Assembly: GCF_004786035.1 (NCBI RefSeq)
Contig: NZ_CP035088.1
Span: 5,344,001 to 5,408,000, forward strand
Direction of reading: 5' to 3'
DNA: 64,000 bases
DNA from: Pseudomonas viciae
GTDB taxonomy: Bacteria > Pseudomonadota > Gammaproteobacteria > Pseudomonadales > Pseudomonadaceae
Part shown: positions 27,436 to 36,673 of the stretch, one piece after another
Position numbering within the stretch: the first letter of the stretch is position 1
Layout of the letters: every line of letters begins with the position of its first letter
Translations under genes and position numbers: made by a program
Notes under the pieces: model-generated
The model's database searches: none
Told to the model about the DNA's origin: nothing
What the model saw: the letters and a program-made list of their open reading frames with translations, nothing else

Positions 27436-28539
27436 TCAGGAAGAGAAGATTTCCGTGTACCGGCGAATCCATTGGTCATGCACCGTCGCCAGGAACGCGT
27501 TGTCGTGCATGATCGCCTTGTCGGCGATTTGCTCCGGGGTGAGGATGTACGGGCTCTTGCGCGCTTCGGCGGAGATGATGGCCTTGGCGTTGACCGGGCC
27601 GTTGAAGATGTCTTCGGCCATCTTGCCCTGCACCAGCGGGTCGAGGGAGTGGTCGATGAAGGCGTAGGCCAGGTCGGTGTCGCCCGGGCGGTTTTTCGGC
27701 ATGACCGAGAGCATCAGGTCGGTGTAGAACCCCTCCTTCATGCCAAACGTCGCCCCCAGGCCGTAAGCCGGGTCGCGGATCTGCTTGGGGAAAAACGCCG
27801 GCGCGTACAACCCGCCCATGTCCAGGGAACCGGTGCGAAACAGCTCGGCGATCTGGTTCGGGTTTTCCCCCAGGGTCACCACCCGGTCCTTGAGCTCGGC
27901 GAGTTTCTTGAAGCCGGGTTCGATGTTGTGCTCGTCACCGCCGGCCAGCTTGGCGGCGATGATGATCAGGTCCATGGCCTCGGTCCAGTTCGGCGGCGGC
28001 AGGAAAATATTCGGCGCCAGGTCCGCATCCCAAAGCGCGGCGTAGCTGCCCGGCGCCTGCTGTAAGGTCCGGGTGCTGTAGACCAGGCTGTTGCACCACA
28101 ACAGGTAACCAATGCCATGGCCGCCGGCGCCCGTGCGGTATTGCGCCGGCACATCGGCCAGGTTGGGAATGCGATTGAGGTCGGGCTTTTCCAGCAGCCC
28201 GGCAGCGGCCAGGCCCTCGGCGCCGACGCCTGCCAGGGTGATGATGTCGTACTGCGGTCGGTCGCCACCGGCCTTGAGCTTGGCGACCATTTCCGACGTG
28301 CTGCCGGTGCGGTCGGCAATGACCCTGGCCCCGGTCTTGGCCTCGAAGGTCGCCGCGATGTTGCGCAACGCCGCCAGACCGGTGTCGTCGGACCAAGTGA
28401 GCAGGCGCAAGGTCTTGCCGACGAACCGCGTATCACTGGCCCGAGCGCTGATGAAGGGCACGCTCATGGCGGCCGCCGCTACCGAAACCACACTTGCGGT
28501 CTTGATGAATTGACGTCTGTTCAGATCATGCTCGCCCAT
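27436..28539 (-). CDS. ABC transporter substrate-binding protein (PotD-like), Tat-exported
   Basis: 367 residues. A twin-arginine signal is seen (NRRQFIKTASVVSVAAAA, R8-R9) with cleavage expected after SARA, so the protein is exported folded to the periplasm. The mature part is a type 2 periplasmic-binding fold (RLLTWSDDTGLAALRNIAATF, then IADRTGSTSEMVAKLKAGG, LAYAFIDHSLDP). This group binds polyamines or related cations. First of the four transporter genes, 216 nt after the aldehyde dehydrogenase gene. Confidence 0.9.
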   Translation of the reverse strand: MGEHDLNRRQFIKTASVVSVAAAAMSVPFISARASDTRFVGKTLRLLTWSDDTGLAALRNIAATFEAKTGARVIADRTGSTSEMVAKLKAGGDRPQYDIITLAGVGAEGLAAAGLLEKPDLNRIPNLADVPAQYRTGAGGHGIGYLLWCNSLVYSTRTLQQAPGSYAALWDADLAPNIFLPPPNWTEAMDLIIIAAKLAGGDEHNIEPGFKKLAELKDRVVTLGENPNQIAELFRTGSLDMGGLYAPAFFPKQIRDPAYGLGATFGMKEGFYTDLMLSVMPKNRPGDTDLAYAFIDHSLDPLVQGKMAEDIFNGPVNAKAIISAEARKSPYILTPEQIADKAIMHDNAFLATVHDQWIRRYTEIFSS

Positions 28540-28550
28540 GGAGGACTCCC

Positions 28551-28559
28551 TTTATTCTT
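28551..28559 (-). promoter_or_regulatory. CA motif (Hfq/Crc site) before the binding-protein gene
   Basis: On the minus strand AAGAATAAA fits AANAANAAN, about 12 nt before the ATG and overlapping the ribosome site region. Confidence 0.5.
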
Positions 28560-28755
28560 TTAAGTATGAGGTGGGTAAAAACCGCTGCGCCCGCACCGTT
28601 CGACGTCGAGCAAAGCCCCGTACTGCCTGGGCTTTGCCGCCGCCTGCGGCCATCCTGGGGTTGTGCAAAATCCCTGACTATCGAAAAAAACTCATTGAAG
28701 CCATGTTCCTGGCGCATGCCTTTTTTCGAGGCATGCGTGACCTGATAACGCGCCT

Positions 28756-30204
28756 TCAGACCGCCCGGATCACATGCTTGATTTCCTGAAACGCCGCCAA
28801 TCCCCAAGGCCCCAATTCGCGGCCGAGACTGCTCTGCTTGTAACCGCCCCAAGCCGCCTGGGGGAAAATCACCTGGGGGGCGTTGATCCACACCAGTCCT
28901 GCCTGTAAGGCGTTGGCCACCTGTTCGGCAGCCGTCGTATCACGGCTGACCACACTGGCCACCAGGCCGAAACGACTGTCGTTGGCCAAGGCGATGGCCT
29001 GCGCCTGGCTGCTGAAACGGCGTACGCACAGCACGGGCCCGAAGATCTCCTCGCACCACAACGCACTGTCCAGGGGCACGTCAGTGAAGATTGTCGGCTG
29101 TAAAAAAAAGCCGCGCGGCAAATGCGCCGGTCGCTGCCCACCACTCACCAGCGTCGCTCCGGCGCTCAAGCCTCGGTCGATGTGCCCCAGCACCCGCTGG
29201 TATTGCGCCTGGTTGACCAGCGCGCCCATCTCCACATCCGGGTCGAACGGGTCGGCCACGCGGATCGCCTCGGCGCGGGCCTTGAGCCGTTGCAGGAACT
29301 CATCGGCCAGCTCATCGGCGACCAACACGCGACTGGTGGCCGAACACATCTGCCCGGCATTGAAGAAACCGCCGCCACAGGCCAGTTCCACCGCCAGGTC
29401 CAGGTCGGCATCGGCCAGCACCAGTAAGGACGATTTACCGCCCAGCTCCAGGCTCACGCCCTTCACCGTTTCCGCCGCCCGCTGCATCACCTGCACGCCC
29501 ACCGCATTGCTGCCGGTGAAGGAAATCTTCGCCACCCGTGGGTCCGCCGCCAGCGGCGCCCCGACTGCCAGGCCTGTGCCGCACACCAGGTTGAACACCC
29601 CGTCCGGCAAACCGCAGCCGGCGATGATCGCGGCCAGTTCCAACTCCGGCAACGGCGTGACTTCCGAAGGCTTGAGCACCACGCAACACCCGGCAGCCAA
29701 AGCCGGAGCGAGTTTCCAGGCGGTGGTGACCATCGGAAAATTCCACGGCACGATCAAGCCGACCACGCCGCAGGGTTCGCGGCGCAGGCGTGCGCTGAAA
29801 TCATCGCTGGGCAATGCCAGCGGACTGTCCTGGCGGGCGTCCAGACCTTCGGCCAGCTCGGCGTAGTACTCGAAGGTGGCGACCACATCGTCGACATCGA
29901 TGGCCGCTTCGAACAACGGTTTGCCGTTGTTGCTCGATTGCAGCTGTATCAGCCGCTCACGAGCGGCCTGCACGCCAGCGGCAATACGGCGCAAAAGTGC
30001 GCCGCGCTCGGTGCCAAGGGTGTTCGACCATGGGCCGAAAGCCTGGGTAGCGGCACTCAAGGCTTGATCGACAGCGTGCTCATCACCGCCATAAACGGTG
30101 GCCAGCAGCGCCTCGGTCGCCGGGTTGATCACCCGCAGCGGTTGATCACCGGCCAACCATTTACCGTTGATGTACAGCCCGTCTTGCGTGGTGAGGAAAC
30201 TCAT
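28756..30204 (-). CDS. NAD(P)-dependent aldehyde dehydrogenase
   Basis: 482 residues. Catalytic Cys in FNAGQMCSATSRV, general-base Glu in SLELGGKSSLL, nucleotide-binding VPWNFPMVTTAWKLAPALAAG. Starts inside the stop of the AruI-like gene (ATGA, 30201-30204). If that gene makes 4-guanidinobutanal, this enzyme would oxidise it to 4-guanidinobutanoate, the KauB-type step. It could also serve gamma-aminobutanal or betaine aldehyde; sequence alone does not decide. Confidence 0.88.
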   Translation of the reverse strand: MSFLTTQDGLYINGKWLAGDQPLRVINPATEALLATVYGGDEHAVDQALSAATQAFGPWSNTLGTERGALLRRIAAGVQAARERLIQLQSSNNGKPLFEAAIDVDDVVATFEYYAELAEGLDARQDSPLALPSDDFSARLRREPCGVVGLIVPWNFPMVTTAWKLAPALAAGCCVVLKPSEVTPLPELELAAIIAGCGLPDGVFNLVCGTGLAVGAPLAADPRVAKISFTGSNAVGVQVMQRAAETVKGVSLELGGKSSLLVLADADLDLAVELACGGGFFNAGQMCSATSRVLVADELADEFLQRLKARAEAIRVADPFDPDVEMGALVNQAQYQRVLGHIDRGLSAGATLVSGGQRPAHLPRGFFLQPTIFTDVPLDSALWCEEIFGPVLCVRRFSSQAQAIALANDSRFGLVASVVSRDTTAAEQVANALQAGLVWINAPQVIFPQAAWGGYKQSSLGRELGPWGLAAFQEIKHVIRAV

Positions 30205-31838
30205 TTCGACACCTCTGCCATCCAGCCTGCCTGATCGATTTCGATCAGGGTCGGACCTTGCCGATCACTGGCAGCGAGCAATGCACCGTGCAGTTGCTCC
30301 ACGCCATCGATGGCTTGTGCAGCGCAACCCAGCGCCTTGGCGACGCCGATGAAATCCGGGGTGTAGATGTCCACGCCCACCGGTTCGATGGCGCGGTTGA
30401 CCATGTATTTTTTGATCTCTTCATAGCCCTGGTTATTCCACAGCAGCACGATCACTGGCGTACGCGCTTCCACCGCGCTGGCCAGCTCCGGCAGGGTGAA
30501 CTGCAACCCGCCATCGCCGATCAGGCACACCACCGGCGGGCGACCGTGCCCCAGGTCCCTACCGCCGAGCCAGGCGCCGATGGCCGCCGGCAACGCATAG
30601 CCGAGGGTGCCGTAGCCGGTGGACGAGTTGAACCAGCGGCGCGGCTGCTCCGGGTTGAAGGTCAGGTTGCCGGTGTACACCGGTTGGGTGGAGTCGCCGA
30701 CAAATATCGCCTCGGGCAACGCCTGCAGGACAGTGTCGAGGAAGAGGGTTTGGGCGCGGGTCGCAGCGTCCCAGCTCCCTGCCAGATCGGCCCGCAACCG
30801 CGCAGCGCGAGCCGCGCCCCAATCGTTGCGGCGCTCGGCCAAGGGTTGCGCGTTCAACGTGTCGAGCAAGGCCCGGGCGGCGGTGCGAGCATCGGCCACC
30901 AGCGCCAGATGCGGCGGATAGTTGCGCACGGTCTGGTCCGGGTCGATGTCGATACGCAGCAACGCGCCGGGGATCTCGAAACCGCCGGCAAAGGTGATGT
31001 CGTAGTCGGTTTCGGCCAGTTCGGTGCCGATGGCCAGCACTACATCAGCCTCGGCCACCAACGCCCGGGTGGCGACCAGGCTCTGGGTCGAGCCGATCAG
31101 CAGAGGATGCCGGGACGGCAATAGCCCCTTGGCGTTGATGGTCAACGCCACTGGCGCGCCGAGGCGTTCGGCCAGTTCGGTCAATTCGACCGCTGCGTCG
31201 ATGGCGCCGCCACCGGCCAGGATCAAGGGCCGCTTGGCCGTCGCCAGCATGGCCGTCATTTGCTCCACGGCATACGGTGCAGCGCCAGCACGGCTGATGC
31301 TCACCGGTGTGCTGGCGAGCAAAGCGTCAGCGTCTTCGACCAAAACATCCAACGGAATTTCGATATGCACCGGCCGCGGACGCCCGGCCTGGAACAAAGC
31401 GAAAGCCCGGGCCAGCACGCCGGGCAATTCGGCGGCGGACATCAGCGTGTGGGAAAACGCCGCCACCCCGCCCACCAACGCACCCTGGTTCGGCAACTCA
31501 TGCAACTTGCCGCGTCCGCCGCCCAACTGGCTGCGCGATTGCACGCTGGAGATCACCAGCATCGGGATCGAGTCGGCGTAGGCCTGGCCCATGGCGGTGG
31601 TGATGTTGGTCATGCCGGGGCCGGTGATGATGAAACATACGCCGGGCTTGCCGCTGACACGGGCGTAGCCGTCAGCCATGAAGCCTGCGCCCTGTTCGTG
31701 ACGCGGGGTCACATGGCGGATGCTGGAACGGGCCAGCCCGCGATACAACTCGACGGTGTGCACGCCGGGAATGCCGAATACCTGCTCCACGCCATACGCT
31801 TGGAGTAACTTGACCAATACTTCGCCGCACGTCGCCAT
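30201..31838 (-). CDS. aruI: ThDP-dependent 5-guanidino-2-oxopentanoate decarboxylase (AruI-like)
   Basis: 545 residues, three-domain thiamine-diphosphate enzyme. Seen: the catalytic Glu in TPRHEQGAGFMADGYARVS, the middle domain RPLILAGGGAIDAAVEL, and the cofactor motif GDGGLQFTLPELASAV ending LLWNN. In the arginine transaminase route it would decarboxylate 2-ketoarginine to 4-guanidinobutanal. Start: ATG 31838 rather than 31844, because AAGG lies at normal spacing only for the second ATG. No AruH transaminase gene is in the window. Divergent LysR gene at 31987 is the probable regulator. Acetolactate-synthase-like alternatives are less likely because of the aldehyde dehydrogenase partner. Confidence 0.75.
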   Translation of the reverse strand: MATCGEVLVKLLQAYGVEQVFGIPGVHTVELYRGLARSSIRHVTPRHEQGAGFMADGYARVSGKPGVCFIITGPGMTNITTAMGQAYADSIPMLVISSVQSRSQLGGGRGKLHELPNQGALVGGVAAFSHTLMSAAELPGVLARAFALFQAGRPRPVHIEIPLDVLVEDADALLASTPVSISRAGAAPYAVEQMTAMLATAKRPLILAGGGAIDAAVELTELAERLGAPVALTINAKGLLPSRHPLLIGSTQSLVATRALVAEADVVLAIGTELAETDYDITFAGGFEIPGALLRIDIDPDQTVRNYPPHLALVADARTAARALLDTLNAQPLAERRNDWGAARAARLRADLAGSWDAATRAQTLFLDTVLQALPEAIFVGDSTQPVYTGNLTFNPEQPRRWFNSSTGYGTLGYALPAAIGAWLGGRDLGHGRPPVVCLIGDGGLQFTLPELASAVEARTPVIVLLWNNQGYEEIKKYMVNRAIEPVGVDIYTPDFIGVAKALGCAAQAIDGVEQLHGALLAASDRQGPTLIEIDQAGWMAEVSK

Positions 31839-31848
31839 TGCCATTACC

Positions 31849-31857
31849 TTTTTTCTT
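31849..31857 (-). promoter_or_regulatory. CA motif before the decarboxylase gene
   Basis: AAGAAAAAA on the minus strand fits AANAANAAN and lies beside the ribosome site of the operon's first gene. Confidence 0.45.
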
Positions 31858-31986
31858 GTCTTGGACTGAGCCCTGCGAGGCTCTTTTTGTCCTTGGAATG
31901 GCGTTATTGGAACGGGCCGGCCATAGCCGCAACAATGGATAAAAAGTCATACTAGCCATGTCCTCACGTCATGGCTTGGATCCGAA

Positions 31987-32868
31987 ATGAAACGACTTCC
32001 CCCACTGCCGGCACTGCACACGTTTCTGATCACGGCCCAATGCTGCAACTTCACCCGGGCCGCCGAACAACTGCACATTACCCAAGGCGCGGTGAGCCGG
32101 CAGATCGCCGGGCTGGAAGATCATTTGGGTTATGCGCTGTTCCAGCGCCAGGCCCGTGGCCTGAGCCTGACCGCCGAGGGCCAGGCTTGGCTGCCACGGG
32201 TACAGCAGGTGTTCAGCCTGATCGACGAGGCGGTGGAGCAGATCGGCGAAAAGCGCCAGACCCTGCAACTCAAGGCGCCGACCTGTGTGATGCGCTGGTT
32301 GCTGCCACGCCTGTTGCAATGGCAAAAGGAACGCCCGGACGTGCCGGTGGAACTGACCACTACGGTCAGGCACGGTGTGGACTTCCAGCGCGAAGCCTTC
32401 GACGCCGCGGTGGTCTATGGCCCACCACCCGACGCCTCACTGGCGTGCCTGCACCTGTTTGATGAACAACTGACCCCCGTGTGTTCCCGCCCGATACTGG
32501 AAGGCTCCGTGCCGCTGCGTGAACCCGCCGACCTGCAACAACACCTGCTGTTGCACCCCACCCGTGACGAGCGCGACTGGAACGCCTGGCTGGAGGTGGC
32601 GAATGTGCACTTGAGCAACGTCAGCAAGGGTCAGCATTTCGAAACCCTCGACCTGGCAATGTCCATGGCGTCCCAGGGCACGGGCGTGGCGATTGGCGAC
32701 TGGTCGCTGATCGGCGACGACCTGAGCGCCGGGCGGCTGGTGATGCCGTTCGAGCTGAAGGTCAAGACCGGCTTGGGTTATCACCTGGTGCACCCGCGCA
32801 AACCCGAGGCGTCGGAACCGTTGCAGGAGTTGATGGGCTGGTTGGTGGAGCAGGCCCGAGCGCGGTAG
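31987..32868 (+). CDS. LysR family regulator (GcvA-like)
   Basis: 293 residues. N-terminal winged helix ([20 protein letters not shown], then [19 protein letters not shown]) and a LysR substrate domain containing [11 protein letters not shown], the GcvA-type pattern. Divergent from the decarboxylase operon with a 148-bp gap, the classic LysR arrangement, so it probably controls that operon. A perfect REP hairpin follows the stop. Confidence 0.9.
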   Translation: MKRLPPLPALHTFLITAQCCNFTRAAEQLHITQGAVSRQIAGLEDHLGYALFQRQARGLSLTAEGQAWLPRVQQVFSLIDEAVEQIGEKRQTLQLKAPTCVMRWLLPRLLQWQKERPDVPVELTTTVRHGVDFQREAFDAAVVYGPPPDASLACLHLFDEQLTPVCSRPILEGSVPLREPADLQQHLLLHPTRDERDWNAWLEVANVHLSNVSKGQHFETLDLAMSMASQGTGVAIGDWSLIGDDLSAGRLVMPFELKVKTGLGYHLVHPRKPEASEPLQELMGWLVEQARAR

Positions 32869-32880
32869 CCGCTTCGCACA

Positions 32881-32922
32881 GCCCTCTGTGGCGAGGGAGC
32901 TTGCTCCCTCGCCACAGAGGGC
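32881..32922. repeat. Perfect 20-bp REP hairpin
   Basis: Arms 32881-32900 and 32903-32922 are exact reverse complements around a TT loop (core GCGAGGGAGCTTGCTCCCTC). Between convergent genes, so it may also act as a bidirectional transcription barrier. Confidence 0.9.
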
Positions 32923-32945
32923 AAGCTTTTAGAAAGAGTGTTTTA

Positions 32946-33965
32946 TCAGAGCAGATTCGGCGCCTGTACCGGCTCGATCTGCGCCCAGTGCGAGGTGTCT
33001 TCGCGGTGTTGCTGCAAGTAAGGCAACACCGCCCCCAGCAACGGTGCCTTGAACGCATCCTGGAAACGATGGGCCAGGCCCGGGATCAGCTTCAACTGGC
33101 TGCCTTGGATGTGCGCCGCCAGATGCACACCATGCATCACCGGCAACAACGGGTCAGCAGTGCCGTGAACGACCAGGGTCGGTACCCGCAGTTGATTGAG
33201 CAGCGCCACCCTGCTCGGCTCGGCCATGATCGCCATGATCTGGCGCTTCACGCCCTCGGGGTTGAAGGCCCGGTCATAGGCCAGTGCCGCCTGATGCAGC
33301 AGCACCTGGCGGTCGTCGACCACCATCGGGCTGCCCAGGGCGGCCAGCAGATCGGCCTGCTGCTCAAGGGCCATTTCGCGATTCGGCGCACCGCGCCGGG
33401 ACAACAGTTGCACCAGCCTTTCGCTGGGCGCCGGCAGGCCTGCGGCGCTGGAACTGGTCATGATCAGGGTCAGGCTTTCAACCCGCTCGGGTGCCATGGC
33501 CGCCATGTGCTGGGCGATCATCCCGCCCATGCTTGCCCCCAGTACATGGAAGCTTTGCACGTGCAAGGCGTCCATCAGCCCCAGTCCGTCGTCAGCCATG
33601 TCGGTCAAGGTATAGGGCGCGGCCACGGGCAAGCCGAGTTTGTAGCGCAGGGCTTCGAAGGTCAGGTTGGCGCTGCCCGGCGCCTGGCGCCAGGTGGACA
33701 AGCCCACATCGCGGTTGTCGTAGCGGATCACCCGGAAACCTTGCTCGCACAGGGCAACCACCACCTCATCCGGCCAATGGATCAGCTGCCCGCCCAGCCC
33801 CATCACCAACAGCAACGCCGGATCCGAGGCACGGCCGATGCTCTGGTACGCCAGGCTGACCTGCTCCAGATCGACCCGTTGGGTCGCAACATTGACGTCA
33901 CACCGAGACGCCGCAATCGACGGCAGGCCGAACAACAACGCGGCCAGGAAAATGAATACACGCAT
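32946..33965 (-). CDS. Exported alpha/beta hydrolase
   Basis: 339 residues. A signal peptide is visible ([20 protein letters not shown]), so it is periplasmic or secreted. Hydrolase core: oxyanion region [24 protein letters not shown], nucleophile elbow [13 protein letters not shown] with the catalytic Ser, a late Asp ([11 protein letters not shown]) and His (GLAHRFQ). Similar to the 3-oxoadipate enol-lactonase/esterase group, but export argues for an esterase. Stands alone next to the catabolic region. Confidence 0.86.
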   Translation of the reverse strand: MRVFIFLAALLFGLPSIAASRCDVNVATQRVDLEQVSLAYQSIGRASDPALLLVMGLGGQLIHWPDEVVVALCEQGFRVIRYDNRDVGLSTWRQAPGSANLTFEALRYKLGLPVAAPYTLTDMADDGLGLMDALHVQSFHVLGASMGGMIAQHMAAMAPERVESLTLIMTSSSAAGLPAPSERLVQLLSRRGAPNREMALEQQADLLAALGSPMVVDDRQVLLHQAALAYDRAFNPEGVKRQIMAIMAEPSRVALLNQLRVPTLVVHGTADPLLPVMHGVHLAAHIQGSQLKLIPGLAHRFQDAFKAPLLGAVLPYLQQHREDTSHWAQIEPVQAPNLL

Positions 33966-34334
33966 GAAGAAACACCGAAACGCAGAACCCCAGTAGAGCG
34001 CGAGTCTGATGAAGTTTGTTCAAGCGCGCTGCCACAGTTTCGTGACAGTTTGATGAAGATTGCCCAGTGGTTGCCAGCCGGATCGATCGAGGTGCTGGCC
34101 GAGGATACCCGGCGGCCGGGTTCGACGTGTTCTTCCGGGCCGAGAGCAAATCTCGTCAAGCATGTTGTTTAGTGATACCTGCCAACAGAAACACCGATTG
34201 GTTATCGGGGCTTTTTTCGACTTATCGTTCATGTCTGAAAAAGTCTTACGGTGCATACCTTCTGAAAAAACCGCATTCAGTGTTTAGAACGACAAAAACA
34301 ATTTAATTAAACCCTGCCAGACGCGAGAGTCATC
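33966..34334. other. AT-rich gap at the left edge of the catabolic region
   Basis: 369 bp without a convincing gene. GC falls clearly after about 34150. A short hairpin (CCGAT/ATCGG, 34195-34209) precedes GGCTTTTTT and could be a weak terminator. AAAAACAAT at 34294-34302 fits the CA motif and is identical to the one before kgtP; it lies 33 nt before the EthD start. No nod-box-like element found here. Confidence 0.5.
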
Positions 34335-35069
34335 ATGATTAAAATGCTAGCCGCCGTACGCCGAAAACCCGGAATGACCCACGCTGAGTTTTTGGATTAT
34401 ATAGAGCACCAGCACGGAAAAATCGCTCGAGCCAAACCCTTGGGTGTCAAACGATACGTGCAGAATCATGTCATCGACGCGGCGTTCGGAGTTGACGCCG
34501 ACATGACCTACACAAAAACCTTCCACAGGGATTCCATCACGGAGTTATTTTTTGACGACATGTCAGGTTTGATTCAAACCTTCAGCGATCCCTATACCCA
34601 ACAAACCGTCGGACCTGATGCAAGAAATTTCGCTGACCTGGCCAACCAGGCCGCTCAGTTGATGGATGAGCTAGAGACCTCCAACGCCGGTGCCGCCCCC
34701 CTCGAATGGAAGGCGATGGTCTTCCTGAAAAAGAACCCGGCTGTGACCCTGGATACCTTTTTCACCCAGTGGGACCTGGCCCACGATGCGATCACCAATC
34801 AATACCCAGATTTCCAAAAGGCGCTACGCCGACATGTGCGTTCCAGGTACCTGCCCGAAGGTGACCGAGTGACCTCCTACTTCGGACCAGACATCGCGGT
34901 ATACGAAGGGGTTTGCAGCATGTGGTTTGAACATGAAGCCGACTTTTCTATCTTTCGCCAATATCAGCGAGCACTGTTCCAACAGCTTTCTGACGAAGGC
35001 GTCGTGCTGTCCTCAGAGTCTTTTTTCGTGTATGTCAAAGAGGTGGTCATTATGGATCTGAGCCAGTAA
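34335..35069 (+). CDS. EthD domain protein, probably two tandem domains
   Basis: 244 residues built of two ferredoxin-like halves: MIKMLAAVRRKPGMTHAEFL (1-20) with EHQHGKIARA, and the second half from WKAMVFLKKNPAVTLDTFF with QWDLAHDAITNQ. EthD proteins are small companions of aromatic or ether degradation and include hydroxylated-ring decyclases and dehydratases. Codon use is less GC-rich than in neighbours (TTATTTTTTGAC runs), a sign of acquired DNA. It is the only plus-strand gene at the left end of the cluster and converges on the flavin monooxygenase gene. Confidence 0.78.
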   Translation: MIKMLAAVRRKPGMTHAEFLDYIEHQHGKIARAKPLGVKRYVQNHVIDAAFGVDADMTYTKTFHRDSITELFFDDMSGLIQTFSDPYTQQTVGPDARNFADLANQAAQLMDELETSNAGAAPLEWKAMVFLKKNPAVTLDTFFTQWDLAHDAITNQYPDFQKALRRHVRSRYLPEGDRVTSYFGPDIAVYEGVCSMWFEHEADFSIFRQYQRALFQQLSDEGVVLSSESFFVYVKEVVIMDLSQ

Positions 35070-35088
35070 CAACTTAATCAATGGGGCG

Positions 35089-35130
35089 GCTGTTCTACAT
35101 CACTTCAATGCCGGTTAGATGTAGAACAGC
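35089..35130. terminator. Inverted repeat between convergent genes, possible bidirectional terminator
   Basis: A perfect 12-bp stem (GCTGTTCTACAT/ATGTAGAACAGC) with an 18-nt loop lies in the 73-bp gap between the EthD and monooxygenase stops. There is no T run after it, so termination is inferred from position. Confidence 0.5.
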
Positions 35131-35142
35131 GACTCATTTAAC

Positions 35143-36276
35143 TCAGATTGGCTCAGCCAACGTAGCAGTGGACTCGCGCATGATCTGAGCATGCTCTTCC
35201 TTGTCACCCCCACTTTTTTCTATCTCGCACAGCCGTGCGGAATTCTCGACCACCAGTTGGCAACGTTCCCAACGCCGCGCTTCAAACCGGCTCAGGGCCG
35301 CCTGTAGATCGTGACCTGCGAACAGTTCTTCGGCGAGCACGATGGCGCTCTCGATGCCAATGCCAGCCCCGGAAGCCAGATGTGGCGTGGTGGCATGCAC
35401 CGTGTCCCCGATCATCACGATGCGGCCTTTGTGCCAGGGCAGCGGGACCAACAGATTGGCCAGCGGGCGGTAGTCGATATTGGCGCCCGGCTCGGACAGT
35501 TGCGGCACCAGCGTTTGCAGGATCGGGGCCGGGAACTCGCCCAGAAGACGTGCCATTTCGCTTGCCCAATTGGCCGGGTCAATCCATTCGGAAAAATCGC
35601 GGCTTTCCATGAGGAACATATACATGTGCGTTTCGGAAATCGGATTGACGCCGACCTTGGTGCGTCCCAGCCAATGACTGGGCCGCACGATTTCCGGCGG
35701 GCGCTTGAGCACCGCACGCCAGACACTCTGGTGAATGGGTTTTGGCGAGGGTGCTTCTGGAAAAAAGTCCGTTCGCATACGCGAATGCACGCCATCGGCG
35801 GCAATGACCAGGTCGTAGCGCCCGCAAGTACCGTCGGTGAAAGACACTTCAACGCCATCCACGTGCTCGACGATGCTGTCGAACGTAATGCCCAGGCGCA
35901 CGTTAGTGCCGACTTCCCGGGTCTTATCGGCAAAAATTCGCGCCAGCACTGGGCGCAGGATGCCGCCGCCACAGGGAATCTGTTTATCGCTGACCGGAGG
36001 TCGCAGCGCCAACTGCACGATCAGGTCGCCTGCGGGTGAAAACACATCGAAATCGGTCGACAGATACCCTTCGCTGGCCACCCTTTCAAGGATGCCGACC
36101 GTATCAAGCGCTCGCAACGTCGGCCCACTGAGCGTAATACCAGCCCCCAGGGGACACCACAAAGGATCTATTTCGACCAGGTCGACTTCGACGCCCTGAC
36201 GGGCAAGCTGGATAGCCGCGGTCATGCCGGAAAACCCTCCTCCGATGACCAGGACCTTATTGACTGCTGCAATCAT
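35143..36276 (-). CDS. FAD-dependent aromatic monooxygenase (second copy)
   Basis: 377 residues, group A flavin hydroxylase. Seen: GxGxxG dinucleotide site VLVIGGGFSGMTAAIQLARQ, the DG motif IAADGVHSRMRTDF, and the flavin-ribityl GD motif IVMIGDTVHATTPHLASGAG. Clearly paralogous to the enzyme at 54885, sharing the same motifs and the tail segment (ARRWERCQ here, ARRYERCKF there). I use ATG 36276 with AGGAG 8 nt upstream; the codon before it is an in-frame GTG. A nod-box-like element lies 158 nt upstream and a CA motif just before the ribosome site, so it heads its own unit. Confidence 0.88.
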   Translation of the reverse strand: MIAAVNKVLVIGGGFSGMTAAIQLARQGVEVDLVEIDPLWCPLGAGITLSGPTLRALDTVGILERVASEGYLSTDFDVFSPAGDLIVQLALRPPVSDKQIPCGGGILRPVLARIFADKTREVGTNVRLGITFDSIVEHVDGVEVSFTDGTCGRYDLVIAADGVHSRMRTDFFPEAPSPKPIHQSVWRAVLKRPPEIVRPSHWLGRTKVGVNPISETHMYMFLMESRDFSEWIDPANWASEMARLLGEFPAPILQTLVPQLSEPGANIDYRPLANLLVPLPWHKGRIVMIGDTVHATTPHLASGAGIGIESAIVLAEELFAGHDLQAALSRFEARRWERCQLVVENSARLCEIEKSGGDKEEHAQIMRESTATLAEPI

Positions 36277-36289
36277 CACGCTCTCCTAA

Positions 36290-36300
36290 TTATTCTTATT
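36290..36300 (-). promoter_or_regulatory. CA motif (Hfq/Crc site) before the flavin monooxygenase
   Basis: AATAAGAATAA on the minus strand is a perfect AANAANAANAA, ending 13 nt before the ATG. Confidence 0.65.
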
Positions 36301-36433
36301 TCAATCGGGCTGACATTGCATGGCGCACCGACGAGCTCTGCAGCACTATCGACTCAATGCCGCAAGTTCATGAAATTCCGACTGACAAAGCCGGATCAAC
36401 GACGAGACTATCGAATCGGCTATCCGCGCTGAA

Positions 36434-36470
36434 ATCGCTTTCCACAATCCGAGGTATCGCTGGAGAAGAT
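36434..36470. promoter_or_regulatory. Nod-box-like operator, block 4
   Basis: ATC-N9-AAT at 36434-36448 and ATC-N9-GAT at 36456-36470, start to start 22 bp, the same architecture as the three blocks at 56144, 57663 and 60879 (11 of 12 fixed bases kept). The distance to the start codon (158 nt) equals that of the block before the dioxygenase gene (159 nt). Confidence 0.55.
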
Positions 36471-36500
36471 GGCTGTCGCTGTGCCCTCCACACACCCAAT

Positions 36501-36650
36501 GTGGAAGCGGGCTTGCTCGCCATAGCGGAGGGTCAGTTGACGGTGATATTGGGTGTGCCTACGCCTTCGCGAGCAAGCCCGCTCCCACAGGTTTTTGTGT
36601 TGTGTGCAGATGCGGTGAACACCCACAAACCCGATGTGGGAGCGGGCCTC
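36501..36650. repeat. REP pair plus a third partial copy
   Basis: An inverted pair (36501-36589; GAAGCGGGCTTGCTCGC and GCGAGCAAGCCCGCTCCCAC) and a partial copy GTGGGAGCGGGC at 36635-36650. With the operator these occupy the 397-bp gap 36277-36673. It is the last REP before a stretch of about 25 kb without any. Confidence 0.85.
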
Positions 36651-36673
36651 CAAGGGCCTTTAACTCCATTAGC

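Noticed and set aside
28713..28737. 8-bp inverted repeat CGCATGCC/GGCATGCG before the ABC binding-protein gene
   Set aside because: The T run is in the loop, not after the stem, so it is not a terminator on either strand; no other role can be supported.
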